Assembly: GCA_014728085.1 (NCBI GenBank)
Contig: WJMF01000069.1
Span: 25,465 to 89,464, forward strand
Source: Candidatus Zhuqueibacterota bacterium
Lineage (GTDB): Bacteria; Zhuqueibacterota; Zhuqueibacteria; Residuimicrobiales; Oceaniaggregativiventaceae
Reading direction: 5' to 3'
Length of the DNA stretch: 64,000 nt
Part shown: piece after piece, positions 7,843 through 16,642 of the stretch
Layout of the letters: each line of letters begins with the position of its first letter
How positions within the stretch are numbered: the first letter of the stretch is position 1
Position numbers and translations under genes: made by a program
Notes under the pieces: generated by a model
What the model saw: only the letters and a program-made list of their open reading frames with translations
What the model was told of the DNA's origin: nothing
Database searches by the model: none

Positions 7843-10335
7843 ATGAAGAACAATTTTTCCAGTCGTGTACAAATGGTCATCCAGTTTGCCAGAGATGAAG
7901 CGCTTCGTTTGGGACACGATTATATAGGAACCGAACATCTTCTCCTTGGCCTGATACGGGAAGGCGAGGGGATAGCGATAGAGATATTACAGTCATTGGG
8001 CGTGGATCTCGAAGAGATCAAGAATGCCATCGAAGACGCCGGCAGAGCTTCGGGAGACACGATGACCATTGGCAATATTCCCTTTACCAAACGAGCGGAA
8101 AAAATTCTAAAAACAGCCTATATGGAAGCAGACCGGCACAAATCCGATATTATCGGCACAGAACATCTGCTATTGGCTCTGGTGAAGGAAAAAGAAGGTC
8201 TGGCGGCGCAGATTTTAAACAGTTTCGAAGTCACCTATGAAGCGGTAAGTCAGGAACTCGAAAAATTGCTGCAAGGCAGCTCCTCAGCACAGGGAGATGC
8301 TGAGGGACAGGCCGCCCGTTCACAGACACCGGCCCTGGATCATTTTGGCCGTGATTTGACCGAAATGGGGCGCCATGGTGATCTTGATCCGATTATCGGC
8401 AGAGAAATGGAAATCGAACGTGTTGCACAAATCCTGAGTCGACGTAAGAAAAATAATCCGGTACTCATAGGAGAACCAGGCGTTGGCAAGACCGCTATCG
8501 CTGAAGGATTGGCTCTGCGAATCATAGAAAAAAAAGTGCCCCGAATTCTATATAATAAAAGAGTGGTGACCCTGGATTTAGGCGCCATCGTCGCCGGCAC
8601 CAAATATCGCGGTCAATTCGAAGAAAGAATGAAAGCGATTATCAATGAATTGATTAAATCAAAAGATATTATACTTTTTATTGATGAATTGCACACCATC
8701 GTTGGAGCCGGGGGAGCCTCTGGTTCTCTCGATGCTTCCAATATGTTCAAGCCCGCCTTGTCACGTGGAGAGATTCAATGTATTGGCGCCACAACATTGG
8801 ATGAGTATCGCCAATTTATCGAAAAAGACGGCGCACTGGAGAGAAGATTCCAGAAGGTGATGGTCGACCCTCCTAATCTCATTGAAACCGAAGCGATCGT
8901 TAAAGGGTTGCAGTCCCGTTACGAATCGCATCATCGGGTAAGATATACGGACAAATCGATTCAACAAATTATTCATCTTTCAGACCGATATATTACCGAT
9001 CGTTTTCAGCCGGATAAATCTATCGATGTGCTGGATGAAGCCGGCGCCAGAGTGCATCTGGCCAATATCGTCGTCCCTAAAGAAATTACCTATCTTGAAG
9101 AAAAAATTAAAAAGACCCGTACGGACAAGGATCAGGTTGTGCGATCACAAAATTTCGAACAAGCCGCCATTCTGAGAGATCGTGAAAAACAACTCGTTCG
9201 AAGCCTGGAAGGGGCTAAATCCCGCTGGAACGAAGAACAGGAGACCTCCTTTGCCGCGGTTACCGATGAAGATGTCTCTCAGGTCGTTTCCATGATGACA
9301 GGGATACCCGTCACACGCGTTGCACAATCGGAATCTTCCAAGCTCTTGACTATGCGCGAGGAAGTCAAAAAACGAATTGTCGGTCAGGATGTGGTTGTAG
9401 ACCTCTTGAGCCGCGCTATCAAGAGAACACGTGCAGGGCTCAAAGACCCCTATCGCCCGATTGGCTCTTTTATTTTTCTCGGCCCCACCGGGGTAGGCAA
9501 AACGCACCTGGCCAAAGAACTGGCTAAATATCTGTTCGAAAGCGAAGATGCCCTCATTCGCCTCGACATGTCCGAATTTATGGAAAAATTTTCAGTCTCT
9601 CGCCTGACCGGAGCACCTCCCGGCTATGTCGGCTATGAAGAGGGCGGCCAATTAACGGAAAAAGTCAGGAGACACCCCTATTCGGTGGTCCTGTTCGATG
9701 AGATTGAAAAAGCGCATCCGGATGTCTTTAATATTCTTTTACAGATTCTCGATGAGGGTCATGTGACGGATTCGCTCGGGCGGAAGGTGAACTTTAAGAA
9801 CACAATTCTGATTTTAACCAGCAATATCGGCGCTCGAAAAATCAACAAGAATATTAATTTCGGCTTTGAAAGCACGTCAAAAGATGAAAATGCCGGTTAT
9901 GAAACCATGAGGAGCCGGATTATCGAAGAATGCAAAAATCTCTTCAATCCGGAATTTATTAATCGCGTTGATGATATTGTGGTTTTCCGTCAGCTGGATC
10001 AACAGGACATGCTGAAAATCGTCGATATTGCCCTGGAGGAAATGTTATCAAAGGTTGCCAGTCGCAGTATTGAAATCGAATTAACCAAAACCGCCAAAGA
10101 ATTTTTGGCTGAAAAAGGGTTTGATCCTGTCTATGGAGCCCGGCCTTTGAAACGGACGATTCAAAAATATATAGAAGATCCTCTTGCAGAAGAAATCCTG
10201 AAAGATCGTTTCAGTGACGGCAGTAAAATCCGGATCAAAAAAAGAGGAGATCAACTCGATTTCTCGGAAGCAGCTTCATCGAAATCCAAACCCAAGGGCA
10301 AATCGAGAACGCGAAGGATAAAAAACGAAAAATAA
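7843..10335 (+). CDS. clpC: ATP-dependent Clp protease ATP-binding subunit ClpC
   Basis: This AAA+ unfoldase feeds substrates to ClpP or disaggregates proteins. The 830 residues show two N-terminal Clp_N repeats (about 1-145, with HDYIGTEHLLLGLI and DIIGTEHLLLALV) and a first AAA module with Walker A GEPGVGKT (near 210-217). A UVR-type coiled segment (near 425-460, FEQAAILRDREKQL) identifies ClpC rather than ClpA or ClpB. A second AAA module has Walker A GPTGVGKTH (near 547), and the C-terminal tail is basic. The start ATG 7843 has AGGAG 9 nt upstream. A strong terminator follows. Confidence 0.95.
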   Translation: MKNNFSSRVQMVIQFARDEALRLGHDYIGTEHLLLGLIREGEGIAIEILQSLGVDLEEIKNAIEDAGRASGDTMTIGNIPFTKRAEKILKTAYMEADRHKSDIIGTEHLLLALVKEKEGLAAQILNSFEVTYEAVSQELEKLLQGSSSAQGDAEGQAARSQTPALDHFGRDLTEMGRHGDLDPIIGREMEIERVAQILSRRKKNNPVLIGEPGVGKTAIAEGLALRIIEKKVPRILYNKRVVTLDLGAIVAGTKYRGQFEERMKAIINELIKSKDIILFIDELHTIVGAGGASGSLDASNMFKPALSRGEIQCIGATTLDEYRQFIEKDGALERRFQKVMVDPPNLIETEAIVKGLQSRYESHHRVRYTDKSIQQIIHLSDRYITDRFQPDKSIDVLDEAGARVHLANIVVPKEITYLEEKIKKTRTDKDQVVRSQNFEQAAILRDREKQLVRSLEGAKSRWNEEQETSFAAVTDEDVSQVVSMMTGIPVTRVAQSESSKLLTMREEVKKRIVGQDVVVDLLSRAIKRTRAGLKDPYRPIGSFIFLGPTGVGKTHLAKELAKYLFESEDALIRLDMSEFMEKFSVSRLTGAPPGYVGYEEGGQLTEKVRRHPYSVVLFDEIEKAHPDVFNILLQILDEGHVTDSLGRKVNFKNTILILTSNIGARKINKNINFGFESTSKDENAGYETMRSRIIEECKNLFNPEFINRVDDIVVFRQLDQQDMLKIVDIALEEMLSKVASRSIEIELTKTAKEFLAEKGFDPVYGARPLKRTIQKYIEDPLAEEILKDRFSDGSKIRIKKRGDQLDFSEAASSKSKPKGKSRTRRIKNEK

Positions 10336-10369
10336 AAAAAAGGCGAGTCAGTTGACTCGCCTTTTTTTT
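10336..10369. terminator. Bidirectional intrinsic terminator between clpC and the M48 protease gene
   Basis: GGCGAGTC and GACTCGCC form a perfect 8-bp stem around an AGTT loop (10342-10361). The stem is preceded by a run of A and followed by eight T, so it can end transcription from clpC (+) and from the convergent protease gene (-). It overlaps the last two bases of the latter gene. Confidence 0.9.
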
Positions 10370-11822
10370 ATTCCTCTACGATCTTTACCAGATCGCCTTT
10401 TTCAATCCGGTCATTCATCGACAAACCATTCAACAGAATAATATCTTCCAGATGCCCGGCGGCAACCCCCATGCTGCTCAGTACCTCTTTTGCAGAACCG
10501 GAACGCCTGCTTTCTCTGACCTTCAGGCGGGCAGGTTTGACATTGATCTTTTGCGGATCGGTTAATCGTCTAAACCCCTGCATGGTGTTGGAAAAAAGCG
10601 ATTGATTTTGTGAAAAAACCTCTTTCCCGCTTAATCCATGAATGGTAAATACAGAGTTGTCCTTTTGAACAAAATAGGACATAACCTGTAAGAGTTGCTG
10701 TTGATCGGCTATTTCTGAAATCAACCGTTCTGCAGCCATCCCGTTGACTTTAACGGACTTTCTGGACAATACCGTTGCTTCGGTTTGGCTGACAAATTCC
10801 GATGCCGATTGAGCAGAATTGGCGTTTTGTTGAACGGTTAACATGAGCAGAGCATCCTCGGAAGAAGATATCATTTGTACCTGTGATGGTGTGTTGTTGA
10901 CTTTCCAGTTTGATGGCACAGGAACGACAAACGTCATGACCGGATGATAGAATGCATTCTCTTCAACATATCCCTGACGAGGATCTTCACCGAAAATCAT
11001 GCCATCTAGCCTGCGTAAATACGCCTCTTCCTTGACAGCGTATTGTTTTTCAGGTGTTTTTGCCTTCCAGGCCGCAGCTTTTTCGTTTACAGCTTTTACA
11101 CGGTTTTCCGGATTTGGATGGGTGGAAAACCATTCCGGTAAACCGCTCTGGCCTGAAGATGGATGGAGTCGCTCCAGAGTCTGAAAAAATTGCGCCATAG
11201 CCGTTGCATCATATCCCATCTTTACTGAATACTCTACTCCCAGGTCATCGGATTGTCGCTCATTATCACGACTAAACTTTAAAAAGAGCAAACCGACTCC
11301 GAATTGAGCCATACCGGCATATTCTCTGAATTTTTCCGAGAGCATTGAACCAAGGCCGAGACCAAGATTCGCCAGCGTAGAGCGGCTGTACTGCACCGCA
11401 CTGTGTCGTGCTGCAATGTGCCCCAGCTCGTGCCCCATAACCCCGGCGAGCTCGGCCTCGCTGTTGAGATAGGCTAAAATCCCTCGGGTAAAATAGACAA
11501 AACCGCCGGGTACGGCGAACGCGTTAACCACAGAGGCATCCAAGACCCGGAATGTGTAAGGTAAATCAGGACGATGAGTAACAGCAGCCATTCTGCTCCC
11601 CAAATCCTCCAGGTAGCGATTCAAATCTTCATTCTCATAAATCCCATACGTCTGAATAATTTGAGCATCTGTTTGCTTTCCCAGCGCTATTTCATCTTGT
11701 TTTGACAGCAACATTAATTCCCTGTCACCTGTTACCGGATTCACGGCACAAGAGAGAATCCAGCTTACACAGACGAATACAAACAATGTTACAATTGCCA
11801 TACCCGCTGTTCTTGCTTTCAT
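10368..11822 (-). CDS. M48-family zinc metalloprotease lipoprotein
   Basis: This is probably a periplasmic lipoprotein protease of the BepA/YfgC type, involved in outer-membrane quality control. The signal peptide ends in a lipobox with Cys25 (WILSC). The zinc motif HELGH is at 131-135, the downstream Glu-containing helix is SDDLGVEYSV, and the M48-typical LPEWFSTHPNPENRV follows. The C-terminal half (about 280-484) is less conserved, with a basic linker and a final segment reading GSAKEVLSSMGVA and LNGLSMNDRIEKGDLVKIV that resembles the end of a LysM-like domain. The ATG at 11822 follows GAGAGG. It lies 21 bp downstream of the nucleotidase gene, probably co-transcribed. Confidence 0.88.
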   Translation of the reverse strand: MKARTAGMAIVTLFVFVCVSWILSCAVNPVTGDRELMLLSKQDEIALGKQTDAQIIQTYGIYENEDLNRYLEDLGSRMAAVTHRPDLPYTFRVLDASVVNAFAVPGGFVYFTRGILAYLNSEAELAGVMGHELGHIAARHSAVQYSRSTLANLGLGLGSMLSEKFREYAGMAQFGVGLLFLKFSRDNERQSDDLGVEYSVKMGYDATAMAQFFQTLERLHPSSGQSGLPEWFSTHPNPENRVKAVNEKAAAWKAKTPEKQYAVKEEAYLRRLDGMIFGEDPRQGYVEENAFYHPVMTFVVPVPSNWKVNNTPSQVQMISSSEDALLMLTVQQNANSAQSASEFVSQTEATVLSRKSVKVNGMAAERLISEIADQQQLLQVMSYFVQKDNSVFTIHGLSGKEVFSQNQSLFSNTMQGFRRLTDPQKINVKPARLKVRESRRSGSAKEVLSSMGVAAGHLEDIILLNGLSMNDRIEKGDLVKIVEE

Positions 11823-11843
11823 GATACACCTCTCAGTTGTTGA

Positions 11844-13343
11844 TTATAACTTTACCATTCTTTCATCCACCGGTTTATAGATATTCGGATTCTGGCTCAC
11901 ATAATCAATCACCAGATCGGAAATCAAATATCCGGTTTCCTGAACGGTTGTCGGCACAAAATTAAAATAATTTTCAGCATGCCCCATTACAAAATCAACA
12001 GTTGCACCGGTATAACGGGCATTCGGATCAACCGGACTTTTCGATATTTCTGCGGAGATGATTTGGACGGAATCTTTTTCAAACGTACGGTATCGAAATG
12101 TCAAACCTGAAACCTGCAAAATACCATAAGCATCACTTACCATCGCCTTTGCATTATGTCTGATCATGGTCAATAGCTCCTGTCCACTGCACTCAAAGGT
12201 CACCACATAATTGGCAAACGGTAATACTTCATTTATATCTAGTTTGGTTAACGCTCCCGTAAATAAGCTTTTCCTGATCCCTCCACTGTTCAAGACTGCA
12301 AAATCCGCGTCCGTTTGCTTGCGCAATACATCTGTAAAAAAATTACCCAAATCACTCTCTTCATGACTGCTTTTAATCAGTTTGTCATGTATCCTGCCAA
12401 TAACAGCACCATAATTATCCTGGATCATTTTATCATATTTTTCAACCAGACTCTGCATCTCCGGGTCAGCATTCTTAACAGAATCAACAAATGTCGGAAT
12501 CAGTTCATAGGTATATTCGCTAACGGTATCTGCGTCTACCATCACTTCCAGTCTACCCAGGTTCGTGGTTTTGGAGCCGGCTTGCAGGACAAGAATACCG
12601 TTGTGCTTTTTAACATCCTCAACCCTGGTGTGACTATGACCACCGATGATAATGTCGACACCATGAAGCCTGGCTGCCAGCTCCACATCGTCCTCATGAC
12701 CAACATGGGTAAGCAATAAGATAAGGTCTGTTTTTGAGTCAATCTCATCGATTGCGGCTTGAGCCGTTGAGACCGCATCCCGTACGGTTATCCCTTCCAT
12801 GTTTTTTCCCAGCACAAGCCGATCCAGCCCCGGCAACAACAATCCGATCACTCCGATTCTTAAACCCGAAACCTCATAAATATTACAAGCCCCGGGCGCG
12901 AGCAAAGAGTCGTGATACATGGTGTTTGCTGATAAAACATCAAAGTCGGCCAGATCTACCAGATCTATCAAATTGGCGACTCCCTCATCGAATTCATGAT
13001 TGCCGATGGCCATGGCATCATATCCAATGAGATTCATCATCTCTACAAACCCTCCCCCCCTGGCCCCTTTAATCTTTATTTTTGAAAGCGGTGTACCTGT
13101 CATGATATCACCTGCATCAAGAACCAGAGTTTCGTTTTCCACCCGTTCCCGGTTCATATAATATTTCAGCGCGACCATGCCGCCGATGAGGGGTTTCTCT
13201 TCCCCTTCTATCCATGTGGCCGGGAGAGGTGTATACTGACAATGCATATCATTGGTATGTAAAATAATCACTTTACCCGAGCGCTGTTTTGCACAAGAGA
13301 GCAGCAGCACTATCAACAGCAGGATTACCACTATTCGCTTCAT
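11844..13343 (-). CDS. 5'-nucleotidase / UshA-like metallophosphoesterase lipoprotein
   Basis: The enzyme probably hydrolyses nucleotides or UDP-sugars outside the cytoplasm for phosphate and nucleoside salvage. A lipobox ends at Cys17 (VLLLSC). The metallophosphoesterase domain has ILHTNDMHC, DAGDIMTGT, GNHEFDEG and GGHSHT, the metal ligands of the family. The C-terminal 5'-nucleotidase domain (about 310-499) carries NSGGIRKSLF and the FANYVV stretch. The 499-residue length is normal. The usual start MKRIVVILLL has a weak purine-rich Shine-Dalgarno. The substrate cannot be fixed from sequence alone. Confidence 0.9.
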   Translation of the reverse strand: MKRIVVILLLIVLLLSCAKQRSGKVIILHTNDMHCQYTPLPATWIEGEEKPLIGGMVALKYYMNRERVENETLVLDAGDIMTGTPLSKIKIKGARGGGFVEMMNLIGYDAMAIGNHEFDEGVANLIDLVDLADFDVLSANTMYHDSLLAPGACNIYEVSGLRIGVIGLLLPGLDRLVLGKNMEGITVRDAVSTAQAAIDEIDSKTDLILLLTHVGHEDDVELAARLHGVDIIIGGHSHTRVEDVKKHNGILVLQAGSKTTNLGRLEVMVDADTVSEYTYELIPTFVDSVKNADPEMQSLVEKYDKMIQDNYGAVIGRIHDKLIKSSHEESDLGNFFTDVLRKQTDADFAVLNSGGIRKSLFTGALTKLDINEVLPFANYVVTFECSGQELLTMIRHNAKAMVSDAYGILQVSGLTFRYRTFEKDSVQIISAEISKSPVDPNARYTGATVDFVMGHAENYFNFVPTTVQETGYLISDLVIDYVSQNPNIYKPVDERMVKL

Positions 13344-13377
13344 TCTTCACTCTTTCTTTGTAATATTATACAGAGAG

Positions 13378-13406
13378 TTGTTTTTAACCGGTATATTGGT
13401 TATCTT
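13378..13406 (+). promoter_or_regulatory. Putative Nudix-gene promoter with inverted repeat in the spacer
   Basis: TTGTTT (13378-13383) and TATCTT (13401-13406) are 17 bp apart. The spacer contains AACCGGTATATTGGTT (13386-13401), an imperfect palindrome with perfect AACC/GGTT outer arms, which could be an operator. On the opposite strand a perfect TATAAT (13365-13370) lies just upstream of the nucleotidase gene, but its -35 is weak. Confidence 0.33.
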
Positions 13407-13440
13407 GGATTTTTACAGAGCAAACCGACGAGGCTCTTGC

Positions 13441-14022
13441 ATGAATGTTAAAATAAAAAATTTTCAAACAATATACCAGGGCTTTTTAACTCTGGAAAAA
13501 GCAACTCTGCAATTTGAAAAATTTTCCGGAGAAATGAGCAAAGAGGTGGAGCGATTAAATGTTAGTCGTGGAGATGCTGTCGCTATTCTTCTATATAATT
13601 CAAAAAGAAAAAAAGTGATTCTGGTGGAACAATTTCGCTTCTCGGCATATACGGCAGCACCGGATCAGGCCTGGATGCTGGAAGCAATTGCCGGATCAAT
13701 TGAAAAAAATGCAAAAACAAAAGAAACCGCTGTCAGAGAGATTGCCGAGGAGAGCGGTTATCACATTCACAAGTCGCAACTCACTGACCTGGGATTATGC
13801 TTTCCGAGTCCCGGCACAACATCAGAACGAATTTATCTATATGCGGTAGATATCGCCAACACTCCCAGGACCAGCGCCGGAGGAGGTGTCGAACAGGAGA
13901 ATGAAGATATACGTGTCCGGGAATTCGATTATGATGAAATTTTTATCCGGTTACAAAAGCACGAGATACCGGATGCCAAAACCATAATACTATTGCAATG
14001 GCTTGAAAACACTCTGGTTTGA
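13441..14022 (+). CDS. Nudix hydrolase, ADP-ribose/nucleotide-sugar pyrophosphatase type
   Basis: The likely role is hydrolysis of ADP-ribose or a nucleotide sugar in the cytoplasm. The 193-residue protein starts at ATG 13441, preceded by GAGG. The core Nudix box is seen in GSIEKNAKTKETAV followed by REIAEESGY; the REUXEEXGU part is intact, but the conserved Glu seven positions after the box's first Gly is Ala. VILVEQFRFSAY and the LEAIAGSIE lead-in are typical of the NudF/NudK group. The open frame extends upstream to 13252, but that part is a hydrophobic antisense shadow of the nucleotidase gene. Confidence 0.85.
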   Translation: MNVKIKNFQTIYQGFLTLEKATLQFEKFSGEMSKEVERLNVSRGDAVAILLYNSKRKKVILVEQFRFSAYTAAPDQAWMLEAIAGSIEKNAKTKETAVREIAEESGYHIHKSQLTDLGLCFPSPGTTSERIYLYAVDIANTPRTSAGGGVEQENEDIRVREFDYDEIFIRLQKHEIPDAKTIILLQWLENTLV

Positions 14023-14080
14023 CAAATGCGCTTTCAGGACCCCTGCCGTTATCAACGTTTGAGTGGCCGGCCGTGAATCA

Positions 14081-15277
14081 CTATTCCATAATATCGCGGT
14101 CGACGATTTTGCCGGGATGAGTGCCCAACCGGGGCCAAATTTTCCTTCCGGGATAAATACTCGTATGTATGCCGAGGCTGACATGATCGGCCAGGATGGC
14201 GCCGAGCTTATGACGTCGGCTATCCACCAGCTTACCCTTGATCATTGATTTGATATTGTTACCATCATGGCGTTTGTTTGCCGTTATTGAACCGCCACCG
14301 ATATTACAGCCCTCGCCGATCACACTATCGCCGATATAGCTCAAATGGGCGACAGTAGATCCGCTCATGATCAGAGAATTTTTAATTTCCACACCCTGGC
14401 CAATGCGGCATTCATCCCCGATAGAGGAGTGTTTTCGCAGGTAACAATTGGGCCCAATGTTGCAATTGTCTCCGATAATAACCGGCCCCTCGATACAAGT
14501 TCCCGACTTGATGATGGTTCCTTTACCTATTCTAACCGGTCCATGCAAAACTACATGTTCTTCAACTGTGCCCTGGTTTTCCATGCCGGTCAACTCTGGC
14601 ATAAAAAATTCCTGATGCGTGAGTAAATCCCAGGCATAACCTGTCGGCAACCAAAATCCATTTATGGGCAATACTTTAAAATCCCGTTCCTCCATAACCT
14701 GCAATATGGCATCGACGATCTCGATTTCACCGCGTTCACTAAAGGAGGTTTTTTCAATTTTCTCAAAAATATCCGGCTGGAACACATAACAGCCGATATT
14801 GGCAAGATTTCCTATTGGTTCTTTTGGCTTTTCCACCAGATGTAAAGCCCTGCTTTTTTCATCAACCTCATAAACACCATAAAGAGAGGGATCTTCCACC
14901 TTTTTGGCCAGGGCACCATCATCCAGTTCGATCAGATGCTTCAAATCTTCACGGGCAAAAAGATCATCACCGTTCATTGCCACAAACTTGCCGTTAATGA
15001 AGGGTTTTGCCTGTAAAATAGCGTCCCCGGTTCCCAATTGTTTTTCCTGCTCTTGATATATCAAGTCAATATTTTTATACCGGTTACCCAGCATCGATTT
15101 AATCATCTCCTGCCGGTAACCGACGATTAAAATCACTTGATCAAAAAGACCCTCCATCTGATCAAGACTGTGCATAATCAATGGTCGATTCATGATGGGA
15201 AGTAACGGTTTTGGCCTTGTCAGGGTAAGGGGATAGGTGCGCGTACTTTTACCCGCAACCATAAGTACTGCTTGCAT
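14081..15277 (-). CDS. GlmU-like sugar-phosphate nucleotidyltransferase with left-handed beta-helix domain
   Basis: The N-terminal domain (about 1-235) resembles nucleotidyltransferases that activate sugar 1-phosphates: MQAVLMVAGKSTRTYPLT, RPKPLLPI and MNGDDLF. The C-terminal domain (about 245-398) has hexapeptide repeats of a left-handed beta-helix (GPVIIGDNCNIGPNCYL, IGEGCNIGGGSITANKRHDG), as in GlmU and archaeal ST0452-type enzymes. A bifunctional role in making a UDP- or dTDP-activated sugar is plausible, but the substrate is unknown. ATG 15277 has AGAGGA 8 nt upstream; an in-frame ATG eight codons earlier lacks one. The 3' end is convergent with the Nudix gene. Confidence 0.82.
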   Translation of the reverse strand: MQAVLMVAGKSTRTYPLTLTRPKPLLPIMNRPLIMHSLDQMEGLFDQVILIVGYRQEMIKSMLGNRYKNIDLIYQEQEKQLGTGDAILQAKPFINGKFVAMNGDDLFAREDLKHLIELDDGALAKKVEDPSLYGVYEVDEKSRALHLVEKPKEPIGNLANIGCYVFQPDIFEKIEKTSFSERGEIEIVDAILQVMEERDFKVLPINGFWLPTGYAWDLLTHQEFFMPELTGMENQGTVEEHVVLHGPVRIGKGTIIKSGTCIEGPVIIGDNCNIGPNCYLRKHSSIGDECRIGQGVEIKNSLIMSGSTVAHLSYIGDSVIGEGCNIGGGSITANKRHDGNNIKSMIKGKLVDSRRHKLGAILADHVSLGIHTSIYPGRKIWPRLGTHPGKIVDRDIME

Positions 15278-15303
15278 ATGGAATCCTCTGATTTTTTTCA
15301 CTT

Positions 15304-15525
15304 TTATTTAAACTTGACAGCCACACCTGTAGCATTCTTTTTTACATCAACATAAACGCTTTTTTTGTTTATAGGTCGACGCCGGGGACCTCGGCCGACA
15401 ATTGCATGATGGTTCCTGATATACTTTTACCTGTCGACATTATACTCTACCAACATAATACCATCAACACCAATTCCTTTGCCTTCTTTTCCCGGTTGAC
15501 CTTTCCATTTCTGTAGATAAAACAT
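15304..15525 (-). pseudogene. Possible decayed short ORF in the 340-bp gap before the aldo/keto reductase
   Basis: The gap 15278-15617 has no confident gene. On the minus strand an ATG at 15525 opens a 32-codon frame (MFYLQKWKGQPGKEGKGIG onwards) that ends at TAA 15427-15429. The same frame then stays open for 40 more codons to TAA 15304-15306 (YIRNHHAIVGRGPRRRPINK, then VYVDVKKNATGVAVKFK). The composition looks protein-like rather than random, suggesting a remnant interrupted by one stop. There is no Shine-Dalgarno and I do not recognise a family. Confidence 0.2.
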
Positions 15526-15561
15526 GATACTATAATATAAAGATATAAAATAGATTGTATT

Positions 15562-15590
15562 TTGACAATATGATTATTAGTTTATAAAAA
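15562..15590 (+). promoter_or_regulatory. Putative promoter of the aldo/keto reductase-symporter operon
   Basis: A perfect TTGACA (15562-15567) precedes TATAAA (15583-15588, 15-bp spacing) or TAAAAA (15585-15590, 17-bp spacing). It lies about 30 bp before the aldo/keto reductase start, so the leader would be short. Confidence 0.4.
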
Positions 15591-15602
15591 ATTTTTAGTA
15601 AA

Positions 15603-15617
15603 AGGATCGAGTATCCT
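15603..15617 (+). promoter_or_regulatory. Shine-Dalgarno-sequestering inverted repeat before the aldo/keto reductase
   Basis: AGGAT (15603-15607) and ATCCT (15613-15617) pair perfectly around the 5-nt loop CGAGT. The 5' arm is the Shine-Dalgarno and the 3' arm ends one base before the ATG at 15618. The design resembles that at 5630-5645. Confidence 0.35.
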
Positions 15618-16610
15618 ATGCATCACAGAAATTTTGGCAAAACAACTCTAACCCCCAGTGAAATCGGTTTTGGTGCCTGGGGTATTGGTGGACCGGCCAT
15701 GGCCGGTGATGTACCTATCGGCTGGGGACAGGTCAATGACGAGGAGTCAAAAAAGGCTTTACAAAAAGCCTTTGATCTGGGTGTCAATTTCTACGATACC
15801 GCAGATTTTTATGGCCTGGGCCATTCAGAAGAATTGATCGGAGAGGTACTCGGCAACAAACAAGATATTATCATTGCCACAAAAGTGGGTCACAAACTAT
15901 CATCGGATAACTCTATCCTGCTGGACTATAGCAAAAATCATATTCTAAGAGCCTGCGAAGCCAGCCTAAAACGATTAAAGCGGGAATGTATAGATTACTA
16001 TCAGCTGCATTCAGCAAAACTGGAGCACCTCAAACAGGGTGAATGCATTGATGCACTGGAATCATTACGGCAGGCGGGCAAAATTAAGTATTGGGGTATT
16101 TCCCTGAATACATTCAATCCCTGGCCGGAGGGAGAGTATTTGATCGATAATCAATTAGGTGACGGATTCCAGGTTGTATTCAATATTATCAATCAACGCG
16201 CGTTTCGCTTTATCCAGCAAGCTCACCAGGCCGGCTATGGTATTATCGCACGAATGCCCCTGCAGTTCGGATTGTTAACCGGCAAGTTTACAAAAGAAAC
16301 AAAATTTCCGCAAAATGATCACCGCCACTTCCGCTTGACGCCATCCATCCTCGAGACTTCCCTGGACCTTCTGGAAAACGCCTGGCCAATTGCTGAAAAA
16401 TATTATATTTCTAAAACCAGCCTGAGTCTCAGTTTTATCCTGAGTTTCAAGGAGATCTCCACGGTAATACCCGGAATCAAAACAACCGAACAAGCAATCC
16501 AAAACACAAAAGACATTATCAAACTGGACAATGAAGACCAGGACTTTCTCATCGATCTTTATGAAAAAGCTCTGTTCAAGCTTGTGGATATGATGGAAAA
16601 GGAGAAATAA
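15618..16610 (+). CDS. Aldo/keto reductase
   Basis: This NAD(P)H-dependent oxidoreductase has 330 residues, the usual size. The catalytic tetrad is visible: Asp and Tyr in NFYDTADFYGLGHSEELIG, Lys in IIIATKVGHK and His in CIDYYQLHSAK. The C-terminal cofactor region has TVIPGIKTTEQAIQN. It heads a plus-strand cluster with two amidohydrolase-fold proteins and a sodium symporter, so a role in uptake and breakdown of a small carbohydrate or hydroxy acid is likely. The substrate is unknown. Confidence 0.9.
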   Translation: MHHRNFGKTTLTPSEIGFGAWGIGGPAMAGDVPIGWGQVNDEESKKALQKAFDLGVNFYDTADFYGLGHSEELIGEVLGNKQDIIIATKVGHKLSSDNSILLDYSKNHILRACEASLKRLKRECIDYYQLHSAKLEHLKQGECIDALESLRQAGKIKYWGISLNTFNPWPEGEYLIDNQLGDGFQVVFNIINQRAFRFIQQAHQAGYGIIARMPLQFGLLTGKFTKETKFPQNDHRHFRLTPSILETSLDLLENAWPIAEKYYISKTSLSLSFILSFKEISTVIPGIKTTEQAIQNTKDIIKLDNEDQDFLIDLYEKALFKLVDMMEKEK

Positions 16611-16642
16611 AGATATCGACAACAGACGGGAGCGGAGATCTT

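Noticed and set aside
13252-13440. Hydrophobic N-terminal extension of the Nudix hydrolase
   Set aside because: It is antisense to the nucleotidase start and the promoter region; ATG 13441 has a Shine-Dalgarno and family homology begins there.
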